From Limosilactobacillus equigenerosi DSM 18793 = JCM 14505 (GTDB taxonomy: Bacteria; Bacillota; Bacilli; Lactobacillales; Lactobacillaceae): a stretch of 64,000 nt of DNA. Both the position numbers and the translations under genes were made by a program. Position 1 is the first letter of the stretch, and each line of letters begins with the position of its first letter. Below the pieces are notes generated by a model that worked only from the letters and a program-made list of their open reading frames with translations, had not been told where the DNA came from and made no database searches. The DNA is taken from positions 1 through 64,000 of the forward strand of contig NZ_BBAS01000008.1 of assembly GCF_001311375.1 (NCBI RefSeq), given 5' to 3'. Of the stretch, positions 33,424 through 43,028 are shown piece by piece.

Positions 33424-34317
33424 ATGAACAAAAAAAGCGATTGGAAATTACCGGCGCACGCGGGAAATTTTAGATCAATATGGCATTCATGCCAAAAAAA
33501 AGGTTTTGGTCAAAACTTTTTAACCGATTTAAACGTGTTAAATGGGATTGTCCAAGCCGCACATATTACCAAAGAAGATAATGTGATTGAAATTGGCCCC
33601 GGAATTGGGGCGTTAACTGAACCGTTGGCGAAAGCCGCGGGCGAGGTGATAGCCTTAGAAATTGATACCGACCTTTTACCGGTATTGGATGATGTTTTAT
33701 CGCCCTATGACAATGTCAAAGTCATTAACCAAGACGTGTTAAAGGCTAATTTACCGGAATTGATTCAAACGGAATTTAGTGACCCTACGAAACCGATCAA
33801 GGTTGTAGCTAATTTGCCATATTACATTACGAGTCCTATTTTGATGAATTTATTGGCGAGTCAAGTTAACTGGGACGCAATTTGTGTGATGATGCAAAAA
33901 GAAGTCGCGGATCGTTTAACGGCCAAACCAGGGACCAAGGCCTATGGATCATTAACCTTGGCAATTGAATATCAAATGAAAGCCAAGACGGCCTTTGGGG
34001 TTAACCGGCGTTCATTTGTGCCAGCACCGAATGTTGATTCAGCGATTGTGGTGTTAACGCCGCGTAAGCAACCGTTAGCGGTGGAACCATTTGATAAAAA
34101 GCGCCTCTTTAGTCTGATTCGAGGGTGTTTTGCCCACCGACGCAAGAGTTTGTGGAATAATTTAAAGTCCTTACTGACGAATGATAAGGACAAGTTAGCC
34201 ATTGTGGCAGAAGTCTTGGAACAACTAGCGATTGACCCGCAAACGCGTCCCGAACAATTGTCATTGGACCAATTTATTCAATTGGCGAATGCGATGCATG
34301 CACGAGAGATTTGGTAA
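33424..34317 (+). CDS. ksgA: 16S rRNA dimethyladenosine transferase (two compensating frameshifts)
   Basis: Dimethylates the two adjacent adenines near the 3' end of 16S rRNA with SAM. About 297 residues. Motifs are [33 protein letters not shown], and [12 protein letters not shown]. The stretch between codons 5 and 27 is out of frame: seven A at 33429-33435 and eight A near 33497-33504 each have one too many. Corrected, it reads [20 protein letters not shown] then IHAKKRFGQNF, the normal start. It is followed by a three-module repeat array; the usual veg gene is absent. Confidence 0.93.
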   Translation: MNKKSDWKLPAHAGNFRSIWHSCQKKGFGQNFLTDLNVLNGIVQAAHITKEDNVIEIGPGIGALTEPLAKAAGEVIALEIDTDLLPVLDDVLSPYDNVKVINQDVLKANLPELIQTEFSDPTKPIKVVANLPYYITSPILMNLLASQVNWDAICVMMQKEVADRLTAKPGTKAYGSLTLAIEYQMKAKTAFGVNRRSFVPAPNVDSAIVVLTPRKQPLAVEPFDKKRLFSLIRGCFAHRRKSLWNNLKSLLTNDKDKLAIVAEVLEQLAIDPQTRPEQLSLDQFIQLANAMHAREIW

Positions 34318-34321
34318 TAAC

Positions 34322-34442
34322 AGGTCGTGAACCGAGCGTAGAAAAGCGACGTTAGGCTAACTTGGAAACGGGCGTTGACGTGGGCACACGTCGGCGTCTG
34401 TTTTCAGTTAGTCCTAGTCGCTTGCTCGGTGAACGTAGTTAC
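34322..34442 (+). repeat. Hairpin repeat module, locus R2a, CCGAGC type
   Basis: Left end AGGTCGTGA, right end GAACGTAGTTAC. Stems: CCGAGC/GCTCGG, AAGCGAC/GTCGCTT, and about 27 bp from GGCTAACTTGGAAAC...GACGTG to CACGTC...GTTTTCAGTTAGTC with loop GGCA. It begins four bases after the ksgA stop. Confidence 0.9.
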
Positions 34443-34447
34443 AAAAT

Positions 34448-34569
34448 AGGTCGTGAGGCGGACGTTAAAACCGCCGTATCATAACGTTGAAACTGGCGTT
34501 GGCGGATAGGATATCCGTCAGCGTCAGTTTTGCGTTATGACTAGGTGGTTGTCCGCCGAACGAAGTTAC
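34448..34569 (+). repeat. Hairpin repeat module, locus R2b, GGCGGAC type
   Basis: Same ends (AGGTCGTGAG, GAACGAAGTTAC) with different arms: GGCGGAC/GTCCGCC, AACCGCC/GGTGGTT, and TCATAACGTTGAAACTGGCG pairing with CGTCAGTTTTGCGTTATGA, capped by GGAT-AGGAT-ATCC. Confidence 0.9.
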
Positions 34570-34573
34570 ATCC

Positions 34574-34698
34574 AGGTTGCGAGCCACGCACCAAGGAAGC
34601 CGTGGCCTAACGTAGACAAGGCGTTGGCACTAGCAAAGCTAGGGGCGGCGCCTTTGTCATAGTTAGGCACTAGGCTTCCGCGTGGCGAACGAAGTTAC
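34574..34698 (+). repeat. Hairpin repeat module, locus R2c, GCCACGC type
   Basis: Ends AGGTTGCGAG and GAACGAAGTTAC. Arms: GCCACGC/GCGTGGC, GGAAGCC/GGCTTCC, and GCCTAACGTAGACAAGGCG pairing with GCGCCTTTGTCATAGTTAGGC, capped by GCTAG-type bases CTAGC-AAA-GCTAG. The trailer GGTTGCCGTAGAA follows at 34701-34713. Confidence 0.9.
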
Positions 34699-34720
34699 CA
34701 GGTTGCCGTAGAAAATAATT

Positions 34721-34759
34721 AATCAGCGCTGACGAAATCGGAGGCGCTGATTTTTTTTA
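34721..34759 (+). terminator. Intrinsic terminator after the R2 array
   Basis: AATCAGCGC (34721-34729) pairs with GCGCTGATT (34744-34752), followed by a T tract. Confidence 0.85.
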
Positions 34760-34855
34760 TCTAGGCAAGGTTTTAGGTTCGCGGTTATTGAAAGCACTTC
34801 CCTTCGCCCTGTATAATGATGGATAACGACTTTTAATGAAAGGAGGAATTTAATC

Positions 34856-35708
34856 ATGTTAATTATGGAAAAAGCCCCCGCTAAAATTAATTTGTCATTG
34901 GATACCCCGATGCGCTATTTTGATGGATTGCCACAGTGGAATATGGTGATGAGTTCCATTGATTTAGCTGATTATGTTGCGGTTGAAACGCATGCGAGTC
35001 CGAAAACAATCAAGGTCTATACGGATAGTGGTTTTCTCCCGAATGACCAACGGAATTTAGCGTATCAGGCGGCGCATATTTTAAAAACCCGGTTTCATCA
35101 AAGCGATGGAGTTACGATTAGGATAAAAAAAACATATCCCAGTCGCGGCCGGGCTTGGTGGTGGATCATCGGATGCAGCCGCGGTATTGCGGGCCTTAAA
35201 TCAAGCGTGGGAATTAGGCCTCTCGGTTGATGAATTAGCTAAATTAGCCTTATCCATCGATTCTGATGTCCCGTTTTGTGTTTACGGTCATACGGCCCAT
35301 GTGACGGGGCACGGTGAACTGGTAACGCCATTACCCAATTTTCCGCATTATTGGGTAATTGTCGCGAAGCCAAAAGTGAGCGTTTCAACGCCGGCCATCT
35401 TAAAACAAATTAATTATGCAACGTTACAACATGCACCAACGAACCAGTTAGTGGATAAAATTAAAGCGCAAGCGTGGTCAGAAACGTTTCAATATATGGG
35501 GAATAGTCTCGAAGGGGTGACGGGAGAGATGTACACCGAAATTAAACGAATTAAAGATAAAATGTTACAACTGGGGGCGGATGTGGCGCAAATGAGTGGG
35601 ACGGGACCAACTGTCTTTGCAATTTGTCATGCTGAATCGCGGGCGAAGCGCGTTTACAATAGTATGAAAGGTTTTTGTGACGAAGTTTACCAAGTTGTTT
35701 TACTATAA
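34856..35708 (+). CDS. ispE: 4-diphosphocytidyl-2-C-methyl-D-erythritol kinase-like GHMP kinase (frameshifted)
   Basis: GHMP kinase of about 283 residues, annotated by similarity as the MEP-pathway kinase. MEKAPAKINLSLD starts the fold; the ATP loop IPVAAGLGGGSSDAAAVLRA and the C-terminal VAQMSGTGPTVFAI are clear. An eight-A run near 35125-35132 carries one surplus A; with seven A the text reads IRIKKHIPVAAGLGGG. AAGGAGG precedes the start. Lactobacilli make isoprenoids by the mevalonate route (mvaA is in this window), so this kinase is an orphan and its true substrate is uncertain. Confidence 0.88.
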
Positions 35709-35710
35709 AT

Positions 35711-35750
35711 AAAAAAAACGTTGGGCGCTAAAACCTAACGTTTTTTTTAA
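35711..35750 (+). terminator. Intrinsic terminator after ispE
   Basis: AACGTTGGG-type arm and CCTAACGTT enclose CGCTAAAA, followed by eight T. Confidence 0.82.
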
Positions 35751-35800
35751 ATTGATGGTTGCAATTGGGGATCCTTTTTAGTAATATACTTCTGTTCAAA

Positions 35801-35815
35801 TAGTAATCATTACTA
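35801..35815. promoter_or_regulatory. Zur-like operator of the zinc transporter
   Basis: TAGTAATCATTACTA is a perfect 7-1-7 palindrome, 37 bases before the start of the zinc-binding protein. It closely resembles the Bacillus Zur box TCGTAATNATTACGA, so zinc repression is likely. Confidence 0.75.
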
Positions 35816-35852
35816 TATAGCGAAAAAGAAGCAGTTGCTAAAGGAGGCAAGT

Positions 35853-36757
35853 ATGGTCAAGAAGTATTGGAAGTTAATCGCATTAGTTGTAGTATTAGGT
35901 GGCTTTTTAGGATTGATGATTACGGATTGGCGGCCACAAAGTAAGTCAGCGAAACCAATTCGAGTGATGACGAGTTTAAACTTTTATGGTGAAGTTGCCA
36001 AAGCCGTGGCGGGGGAGCACGGACAAGTGACTTCGTTAATTGACAGTTCAGCGGTTGATACGCATGATTATCAACCAACCGCTAAGCAAGCCCGCCAATT
36101 GGCCACGGCTAATGTGGCGATTGAAAATGGGTTGGGGTATGATCAGTGGATGAATAAGATGGTGAAGGCGACAGATCATAAATTGACAGTTGTCAATGTT
36201 GCTAAAGACGTTGCTCAAAAACATGCCGGCGATAACGAACACGTGTGGTACCAACCAGCAACGATGCAAAAATTAGCCACACAATTGGCGGCTGATTTTA
36301 GCAAACTTGATCCCAAACATAAGAATGAATATCAAGCGAATGCGCGAGCCTATCAAAAGCGCTTGGATAAGTTAAATTCGGTGATTGAAACAGCTAAAGC
36401 CGGTGTGGGATCAAATAATCGGGTGGCCGTTAGTGAACCGGTGTTTGATTATGCCTTAAGTAACTTAGGCTACGAAATTGCTAATCCCCACTTTGAAAAG
36501 GCGGTGGAAGATAATAATGATCCATCCCCGCATGATATTGCTCAATTACGGGATGATATCAAAAACCATCGGATTGCATTTTTTTTGTTAATAATGCCCA
36601 AGAATCAGATCAAACGGTGAAGAACTTAGTTAAGCTAGCACATGAAAATGACGTACCGGTGCTTAGCGTAACCGAAACGAAGCCGGACGGGGGAGATTAT
36701 GTTTCTTGGATGACAAAACAATACCAAGCATTAATTAAAATTCAACGGGGTGAATAA
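35853..36757 (+). CDS. Metal ABC transporter substrate-binding protein, zinc type (frameshifted)
   Basis: Membrane-anchored cluster A-I binding protein for Zn(II) (or Mn), about 300 residues. It has one N-terminal helix (WKLIALVVVLGGFLGLMI), no lipobox Cys, and metal-site residues in DTHDYQPT (His), NEHVWYQP (His) and VSEPVFDYAL, with a late Asp region KPDGGDYVSW. An eight-T run near 36579 contains one surplus T; with seven T it reads IAFFVNNAQESDQTVKNLVK and ends at TAA 36755-36757. It is the first gene of a three-gene operon under a Zur-like site. Confidence 0.88.
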
Positions 36758-36764
36758 AATAATT

Positions 36765-37424
36765 ATGATTACGTTAAACCATTTGTCGCTCGGATACGGT
36801 AGCAAGGGCGTCATTAGTGATTTAAATTTAACCATCGCTAAGGGAGAATTTCTCGTGGTTGTTGGTGAAAATGGGGTGGGTAAGACCACGTTAATTAAAT
36901 CGTTATTAGGTCAATTAGCACCGCATGCAGGAAAATTAACGATTGCTGATGGCGTTAAAATCGGGTATGTGCCGCAATTCCGTAATTTAGATAGTGAGTA
37001 TCCGTTATCGATTCGAGATTTTGTGGCTTTAAATGTGCGACCAACGTGGCGACCATGGTTAACGCAGGTTGAGCGGCAGCAAGTCGAAACCGTGTTAGCG
37101 AAGACGAATTTAACCCGCTTGGCTGACCGGCCATTGGGATTAGCTTCGGGAGGGGAAAAGCAACGGGCTTATTTAGCACAAAGCTTGTTAGCGTCCCCGG
37201 ACTTATTAATCTTGGATGAATCAACAGCTAGTTTAGACCCTGATAGTAAAGTTGAATTATTATCACTGGTGAAGCAATTACAAACCGAGGGGTTGACGAT
37301 TATTTTTGTGACTCATGATTGGGACTTAGCGCGTCAATTTGGGACCCATTTCTTACATATGGATGCTGGTTGTTACCGCAATGGTCCGATTGCTGAACTC
37401 GATCAACACTTGGGAGGAAAATAA
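36765..37424 (+). CDS. Zinc ABC transporter ATP-binding protein
   Basis: Energises metal import; 219 residues. Walker A is VVGENGVGKTTLIKSLL, the signature LASGGEKQRAYLAQ, Walker B LLILDESTASLD, and the H-loop IFVTHDWD. ATG 36765 is taken as start. GTG 36750, in frame and 15 bases upstream, cannot be excluded because GGGGTG sits rather far from the ATG. It lies directly after the binding protein. Confidence 0.92.
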   Translation: MITLNHLSLGYGSKGVISDLNLTIAKGEFLVVVGENGVGKTTLIKSLLGQLAPHAGKLTIADGVKIGYVPQFRNLDSEYPLSIRDFVALNVRPTWRPWLTQVERQQVETVLAKTNLTRLADRPLGLASGGEKQRAYLAQSLLASPDLLILDESTASLDPDSKVELLSLVKQLQTEGLTIIFVTHDWDLARQFGTHFLHMDAGCYRNGPIAELDQHLGGK

Positions 37425-38220
37425 ATGTTTGCTTTAAGTTTTATGCGGCATGCTTTTGTAGCCGGAACTTTGATTGCCATTTTATGTGGAGTAATTGGCG
37501 TCTTTGTGGTGGCGCGGCAAATGTCATTTATGACGCACACGTTATCAGAAATCGGGTTTGCTGGGGGCTCATTTGCGGTCTTCGCCGGGTGGTCAACGTT
37601 GCATGGGATGATGTTGTTTACGATTTTAAGTTCCGTTCTAGTCGGGCGCTTGAGTGTAAAAGAATCGCGGCGTGAGGCCGTGATTAGTGCCGTTTCGGCG
37701 CTATTTATTGGTCTAGGAATTTTATTTCTATCATTAAGCAGTCAATCGGCAAGTTCAGCAACTGGGATTTTGTTCGGAAGTGTGGTCGGAATTAGTGCGG
37801 CCGAAGTTAACCAATTAGTAATTTTATCGGTGCTGATTTTAGGCATCCTCGTTATTTTGTATCGAGCGCTTAAATTTACTTCGTTTGACCGTGTGGGAGC
37901 GCAAGTGAGCTCGATTAATGAAACGGCTATTTCAATTATCTTTTTACTGGTACTCGCGGTAAGTGTGAGTGTAACGGCTCAAATTGTCGGGTCTTTATTA
38001 ATTTTTATTTTATTAACTTTACCAGCTGCCAGTGCCAAGTACTTTACGACTGGGGTAGCCAAGATGATTGGCCTTGCCATCCTCTTTGCGTTATTAGGGA
38101 CGTGGGTAGGATTATACTTAAGTTACATTACTAATTGGCCGGTCAGTTTTTTTCATCGCAACGATTGAAGTAGTGATTTATTTGCTAGCGTTATTAAACC
38201 GGCAGTTAACAACTAAATAA
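37425..38220 (+). CDS. Zinc ABC transporter permease (frameshift near the end)
   Basis: ABC-3 family membrane subunit of about 264 residues with 7-8 helices: FVAGTLIAILCGVIGVFVVA, MSFMTHTLSEIGFAGG and ILLTLPAASAKYF. GGAGGAAAATAA precedes ATG 37425 and the gene follows the ATPase without a gap. A seven-T run at 38148-38154 holds one surplus T; with six T the last helix continues NWPVSFFIATIEVVIYLLAL and stops at 38218-38220. Confidence 0.92.
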
Positions 38221-38364
38221 TTGATTTTAAGGTTGGCGTAAAGTGATAGCTTTACGGCGACCTTTTTTGTTGGGGATCTAAATGTCCGGCTGGATTGTCC
38301 ATAGGAAAATCCGAACGTTCGTGTTATACTGCTAATGTAATTAAAGGGGAAATGAGGTTTTACG

Positions 38365-39186
38365 ATGAGTAAAAACGCAGCCATCGCTTAGTTGATATGA
38401 CACGGTATTTAATCGCTCACCCACATAAATTAATTTCATTAAATTATTTTGGTGATCGGTATGGCGTGGCTAAGTCATCGGTTAGCGAAGACTTAGGCAT
38501 TATTCGCGACACCTTTGCCGAACGGGGAGTTGGTAAAATTGAAACCGTCCCAGGGGCTAGTGGCGGCGCCTTTTTAGTGCCGTCCTATGATGAAATTCGG
38601 GCGACGGAAGTAATTGAAGAACTCGTGCATTTAGTTGATGATGAGACGCGGTTATTACCGGGCGGGTATGTCTACATGTCTGATCTGTTAGGCAATCCAG
38701 ATGTCTTACGCAAGGTCGGACGATTAATTGCGACTCAATATATTAATCAAAAGATTGACGTGGTGATGACGATTGAAACGAAGGGGATTGCCTTGGCCCA
38801 AGCCGTGGCGATGTATTTAAACCGCCCATTTGTAATTGTTCGGAATAGCTCACACATTACAGAAGGTTCGACAGTGAGTGTGAATTATGTGACGGCCTCT
38901 TCGCAACAAATTAAAAAGATGGAATTGTCGCGGCGCTCGCTTCAACCGGGGGCGAATGTCTTGATTGTTGATGACTTTATGAAGGGGGGCGGCTCATTGA
39001 ATGGGATGCGCTCACTAGTGGCCGAATTTGGAGCGAAAGTTGTTGGGATGAATGTATTTGCAGCCGGACAATTTGAAGGCAATCGGGTCGTTGAAAATTG
39101 TACGGCCTTGTTAAATGTTGATAGCTCCCATGACCATTTTACGGTCCGAAGGTAATTATTTAGACGAAGTATTCTACAAGCAATAA
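38365..39186 (+). CDS. purR: Purine operon regulator PurR (two frameshifts)
   Basis: PRPP-responsive regulator of purine genes in Firmicutes, about 273 residues: winged-helix N-domain then a phosphoribosyltransferase-like domain with the PRPP loop VLIVDDFMKGGGSLNGM. ATG 38365 follows AAATGAGG. One A is missing in the five-A run near 38371; restored, the start is MSKKRSHRLVDMTRYLIAHP. One base is missing near 39150, after which the true C-terminus reads HFTVREGNYLDEVFYKQ to TAA 39184-39186. It is followed by glmU, as in many lactobacilli. Confidence 0.92.
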
Positions 39187-39201
39187 GAAGGAACTTAGAT
39201 T

Positions 39202-40569
39202 ATGACATCACGGAATGCAATTATTTTAGCAGCTGGTAAGGGAACGCGGATGAAATCCAAACTTCACAAAGTGTTACATGAAGTTTGTGGTAAAAGTATG
39301 GTCGAACATGTGCGGGATCAATTATCATTAGCCGGAATTGATAATATCGTCACGGTAATTGGTCACGGGGCAGATGAAGTGAAAGCCACGTTAGGTGACG
39401 GGGTCCGGTATGCCTTACAAAAAGAACAACTAGGGACGGGGCATGCGGTAATGCAAACGGAAAGTCTCTTAAAAGACCTTGATGGTGAAACGTTAATCGT
39501 AAGTGGTGATACCCCATTATTTACGGCAGCAACCTTTAAGAAGATGTTTGATTTCCACGAACAACGGCACGCGGCCGTGACGATTTTAACGTCTAAGGCA
39601 CCAGATCCAACGGGTTACGGTCGGATTGTCCGCAATGAAGTCGGCTTAGTTGAACGGATTGTGGAACAAAAGGATGCAACGGTGGAAGAACAAGCCATTC
39701 ATGAAATTAACACGGGGGTGTATTGCTTCGACAATCATAAGTTATTTGAAGCCTTAAGCAAGATTGATAATCATAATTCCCAAGGTGAATACTATTTGAC
39801 GGATGCCATTCAAATTTTGAAGCAAGAAAATGAAGTGGTAACGGCTTATCAAATGGCGGATTTCTCCGAATCGATGGGTGTTAATGATCGGGTAGCATTG
39901 GCCGAAGCACGGCGGGTGATGCAAGCACGGATTAACAAGCAACATATGATGAATGGGGTTTCTTTAATTGATCCGACGACGACGTATATTGATGCCGATG
40001 TTAAAATTGGTAATGATACGGTAATTGAAGGCGGCGTCGTGATTAAGGGACACACCACGATTGGGGCGGATTGTCTGATTGGGGCACATTCGCGGTTAGA
40101 AGATGCGAACTTGCATGATGGTGTGAAGGTTATTTCCTCAACGATTGAACAGGCTGAAATGCACACGGGGAGCGATTTAGGTCCTAATGCGCACTTGCGG
40201 AAGGGCGCTGAATTAGGCCCTAATGTTCACGTTGGTAATTTCTGTGAAGTTAAGAATGCATATCTTGGTGAAGGAACGAAGATGGGACACTTGTCTTACG
40301 TTGGGGATGCCACAATTGGTAAGCATAACAATATTGGTTGTGGGGTTATCTTCGTCAACTATGATGGTGCGAATAAAGCGCATACCAATGTTGGTGACCA
40401 TGTCTTTATTGGAAGTAACAGTAATTTAGTGGCACCCGTTAACCTGGCAAGTAACTCATTTGTGGCCGCTGGTTCGACGATTACTAAGGATACGAATGAA
40501 TATGACTTAGCAATTGCGCGGGAACGACAAACAAATAAGGAAAATTATGCTAAATTCTTGCCTTGGTAA
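39202..40569 (+). CDS. glmU: Bifunctional UDP-GlcNAc pyrophosphorylase / GlcN-1-P acetyltransferase
   Basis: Makes UDP-GlcNAc for peptidoglycan and wall polymers. 455 residues. The N-terminal uridyltransferase has [19 protein letters not shown]; the C-terminal left-handed beta-helix has hexapeptide repeats and the acetyltransferase region [10 protein letters not shown]...[21 protein letters not shown] precedes the start. Sixteen bases separate it from purR. Confidence 0.97.
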   Translation: MTSRNAIILAAGKGTRMKSKLHKVLHEVCGKSMVEHVRDQLSLAGIDNIVTVIGHGADEVKATLGDGVRYALQKEQLGTGHAVMQTESLLKDLDGETLIVSGDTPLFTAATFKKMFDFHEQRHAAVTILTSKAPDPTGYGRIVRNEVGLVERIVEQKDATVEEQAIHEINTGVYCFDNHKLFEALSKIDNHNSQGEYYLTDAIQILKQENEVVTAYQMADFSESMGVNDRVALAEARRVMQARINKQHMMNGVSLIDPTTTYIDADVKIGNDTVIEGGVVIKGHTTIGADCLIGAHSRLEDANLHDGVKVISSTIEQAEMHTGSDLGPNAHLRKGAELGPNVHVGNFCEVKNAYLGEGTKMGHLSYVGDATIGKHNNIGCGVIFVNYDGANKAHTNVGDHVFIGSNSNLVAPVNLASNSFVAAGSTITKDTNEYDLAIARERQTNKENYAKFLPW

Positions 40570-40649
40570 CGATTTCAAACTTGAGATTTATTGGCAGAAT
40601 CAATACAATAAATAACAGGTAGTAACCATATCAATATCCGGAGGAAATC

Positions 40650-41633
40650 ATGGCGGAACGTTACTTTGATGATCATTTAAAGATTTTTGCATTGAGCTCA
40701 AATCGTCCTTTAGCCGAAAAGGTAGTGGCCGAAATGGGTATGGAATTAGGAAAGTTATCGGTAAATCGATTTAGTGATGGCGAAATTCAAATTAATATTG
40801 ATGAAAGTGTGCGGGGGGATAATGTTTACATTATTCAATCCACTTCAGCACCGGTAAATGATAATTTGATGGAGTTGTTAATTTTAGTTGATGCCTTGCG
40901 GCGGGCTAGTGCTCGGACTATTAACGTGGTGATGCCTTATTATGGTTATGCCCGGCAAGATCGGAAAGCGCGTTCGCGGGAACCAATTACGGCGAAGTTA
41001 GTTGCTAATATGTTGCAACGTTCAGGAGTTACTCGGGTCGTGGCCCTTGACTTGCATGCAGCTCAAATCCAAGGGTTCTTCGATATTCCAGTAGACCACT
41101 TAATGGGGGCGCCATTATTAGCTGATTACTTTATTAAAGAAGGAATTGCTGAGGATGCGGTAGTTGTGTCACCTGATCACGGTGGGGTGACGCGGGCGCG
41201 GGCCTTAGCGGAATTCTTGAAGGCACCGATTGCGATTATTGATAAGCGTCGTCCGAAAGCTAACGTGGCGCAAATTATGAATATCATCGGGAATGTCAAA
41301 GGAAAGAAATGTATCATGCTTGATGATATGATTGACACCGCCGGGACGATTTCAAAAGGGGCCCAAGCCTTAATGGATAAAGGGGCGGCTGAAGTTTATG
41401 TATCAGCAACGCATGCGGTTCTTTCAGGGCCGGCAGTTGAACGCTTAGAACAAGCGCCGATTAAAGAAGTAGTGGTTACGGATTCGATTCAATTACCAGC
41501 CGACAAGCAAATTGATAAGATTAAGCAAGTTTCAATTGCACCATTATTAGCAGATGCAATTAAGCGGATTAATGAAAATCGGGCGGTGAGCCCATTGTTC
41601 CGACAACGGTTCGAACAAGTAGTTCAGAAATAA
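40650..41633 (+). CDS. prs: Ribose-phosphate pyrophosphokinase
   Basis: Makes PRPP from ribose 5-phosphate and ATP. 327 residues, uninterrupted. Motifs: [56 protein letters not shown] and the PRPP loop [24 protein letters not shown] precedes ATG. Its product is the ligand sensed by PurR two genes upstream. Confidence 0.97.
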   Translation: MAERYFDDHLKIFALSSNRPLAEKVVAEMGMELGKLSVNRFSDGEIQINIDESVRGDNVYIIQSTSAPVNDNLMELLILVDALRRASARTINVVMPYYGYARQDRKARSREPITAKLVANMLQRSGVTRVVALDLHAAQIQGFFDIPVDHLMGAPLLADYFIKEGIAEDAVVVSPDHGGVTRARALAEFLKAPIAIIDKRRPKANVAQIMNIIGNVKGKKCIMLDDMIDTAGTISKGAQALMDKGAAEVYVSATHAVLSGPAVERLEQAPIKEVVVTDSIQLPADKQIDKIKQVSIAPLLADAIKRINENRAVSPLFRQRFEQVVQK

Positions 41634-41638
41634 TGATT

Positions 41639-41686
41639 CAGGCTTACAGAATCATGCATTAGCATGGGTTTTGTAGGCCTGTTTTG
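41639..41686 (+). terminator. Intrinsic terminator after prs
   Basis: CAGGCTTACA (41639-41648) pairs with TGTAGGCCTG (41672-41681); the inner arms ATCATGC/GCATGGGT continue the stem, and TTTT follows. Confidence 0.85.
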
Positions 41687-41755
41687 GTAACTTGACTAAG
41701 AATGTGCTAAAATATGCACTAGTAGGAAGTCCGACGATTGAGGAGGAGTGTCAAA

Positions 41756-42505
41756 ATGAAGAAACAGATGTTAGCTGGAATGGCCACGGCCATGACGGCC
41801 TTAGCTTTAGCAGCCTGTGGTAACACGAGTACAACCAAGGAAAGTGCAAGCCACCAACCATATGAAGCAGCCACAACGAAGATTAAAGAAGGTCACTATC
41901 AAGAAGCTTTAAAGACGTTAAATGATGCGGATAGCTCATCCCAAAAGAGTCAAGTCTTAGCCAGTGATTTACAAAACTACTTAGCGGCCAAGACGGCTTA
42001 CAACAAGGGAAACTATGACCAAGCCTTGACGAGTCTTTCAACGAGTAAGTCTGGGAACGAATCAATGCAAACCGCTTACCAAAAAATTCGGGTCAAGATT
42101 GCGCAAGCGACGAGTGATGATCAAACTGCCGCCAAATCAGCTAGTGACGAAAGTAGTAGTCAAGCAGCAAGTTCTACAAGTAGCACGAAAAAGAACAGTG
42201 CTAGCACGAAATCAAGTGCTACCAAGAGTAGTGCGTCAAGCCAATCAGCTGCAACGACCAATCCAAGTTCATCCGGTACCGCGGCTAATGTTTCAGCCGC
42301 AAAGGCAACGAGTGAATCAGTAATTCAAAAGTTTGCTACGAAGCTGGGCTTTAATAAGTCAGGTTATGGGATTATTCCCGTTTCTCAAACTGGTGATGTT
42401 TACCGGTTTGAAGTTCGGCAAAGTAATGATGACAACACGGTCGCCAATTTAATCGGTATTTACGAATACAATAATAAGACTGGTGAAGTGACGCAAGTTG
42501 CTTAA
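41756..42505 (+). CDS. Lipoprotein with TPR-like repeats and Ser/Thr-rich linker
   Basis: Exported lipoprotein of about 249 residues. Signal peptide MKKQMLAGMATAMTALALAAC with lipobox LAAC. ATG 41756 is chosen behind GAGGAGGAG. Residues 40-110 hold two TPR-like helical pairs (EGHYQEALKTLND, KGNYDQALTSLSTS). A long Ser/Thr/Ala/Lys linker (about 120-185) precedes a C-terminal domain (KFATKLGFNKSGYGIIPVSQ, VYRFEVRQSNDD). Function unknown; build and size mirror the lipoprotein at 19314. Confidence 0.85.
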   Translation: MKKQMLAGMATAMTALALAACGNTSTTKESASHQPYEAATTKIKEGHYQEALKTLNDADSSSQKSQVLASDLQNYLAAKTAYNKGNYDQALTSLSTSKSGNESMQTAYQKIRVKIAQATSDDQTAAKSASDESSSQAASSTSSTKKNSASTKSSATKSSASSQSAATTNPSSSGTAANVSAAKATSESVIQKFATKLGFNKSGYGIIPVSQTGDVYRFEVRQSNDDNTVANLIGIYEYNNKTGEVTQVA

Positions 42506-42517
42506 TTAGTGAATAAA

Positions 42518-42566
42518 AAGCCACTGGGCATACTCGCAATTGCGAGAGAGCTCAGTGGCTTTGTTT
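42518..42566 (+). terminator. Intrinsic terminator after the lipoprotein
   Basis: AGCCACTG and CAGTGGCT flank an inner perfect palindrome CTCGCAATTGCGAG, followed by TTTGTTTG. Confidence 0.82.
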
Positions 42567-42573
42567 GTTAGCT

Positions 42574-42600
42574 GGTGTTTTAACGTCCGCATCGCGACCT
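42574..42600 (-). repeat. Repeat fragment, locus R3, left end of GGCGGAC type
   Basis: On the minus strand it reads AGGTCGCGATGCGGACGTTA then AAACACC and stops. It matches the first 27 bases of module R2b; the rest of the module is missing. Confidence 0.7.
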
Positions 42601-42605
42601 GGAAT

Positions 42606-42640
42606 TAACTACGTTCGGCGGACAACCACCTACGGCAGCA
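42606..42640 (-). repeat. Short repeat module, locus R3, collapsed GGCGGAC type
   Basis: On the minus strand TGCTGCCGTAGGTGGTTGTC leads to CGCCGAACGTAGTTA: only the right end remains. The same collapsed form occurs at 50804-50839, in both cases as the last or near-last unit of an array. Confidence 0.75.
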
Positions 42641-42642
42641 TT

Positions 42643-42760
42643 GTAACTTCGCTCGCCCAGCAGACGCCTAGGACTAAGCACAAATAGGCTCCGACGTGTG
42701 CCACGTCAAACCCTATTTGTGCTTAGCCTACCGGCGTCTTTTACGCTGGGCTCGCGGCCT
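42643..42760 (-). repeat. Hairpin repeat module, locus R3, CCCAGC type
   Basis: Minus-strand ends AGGCCGCGAG and GAGCGAAGTTAC. Arms: GCCCAGC/GCTGGGC, AGACGCC/GGCGTCT, and GGCTAAGCACAAATAGG pairing with CCTATTTGTGCTTAGTC, capped by GACGTG-GCA-CACGTC. Confidence 0.9.
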
Positions 42761-42765
42761 ATTTT

Positions 42766-42891
42766 GTAACTACGTTCGCTCAGCAGCGCCTTCGGACCTA
42801 ACTCAAAATGACGCCGAACCTGGCGATGCCAGTTCCGACGCCATTTGTATCGTTAGGCCAACAGGCGCTTTTGTAGCTGAGCTCGCGACCT
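42766..42891 (-). repeat. Hairpin repeat module, locus R3, GCTCAGC type
   Basis: Minus-strand ends AGGTCGCGAG and GAACGTAGTTAC with arms GCTCAGC/GCTGAGC, AGCGCC/GGCGCT and CCTAACGATACAAATGGCG with its partner. It is nearly identical to R1 at 19091-19216, 23.5 kb away and in the opposite orientation. Confidence 0.9.
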
Positions 42892-42895
42892 GGGT

Positions 42896-43020
42896 GTAAC
42901 TACGCTCGCCACGCGGAAGCCTAGTGCCTAACTATGACAAAGACGCCGACCCTAGCGTTGCTAGTGCCAACGCCTTGTCTACGTTAGGCCATGGCTTCCT
43001 TAATGCGTGGCTCGCGACCT
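42896..43020 (-). repeat. Hairpin repeat module, locus R3, GCCACGC type
   Basis: Minus-strand ends AGGTCGCGAG and GAGCGTAGTTAC with arms GCCACGC/GCGTGGC, GGAAGCC/GGCTTCC and the GCCTAACGTAGACAAGGCG stem, as in R2c and R4a. An extra left end (AGGTCGCGCT, 43021-43030) precedes it and overlaps the stop codon of the HAD gene. Confidence 0.9.
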
Positions 43021-43028
43021 AGCGCGAC

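Noticed and set aside
34322-34698. CRISPR array suggested by regularly spaced repeats
   Set aside because: Constant parts are only about 10-12 bases at the ends of each unit, the interior is self-complementary rather than unique, arrays have one to five units, and no cas gene is present.
34322-34698. Retron-like msr/msd or group II intron reading of the long hairpins
   Set aside because: No reverse transcriptase is encoded near any of the five loci and no intron domain V pattern is seen.
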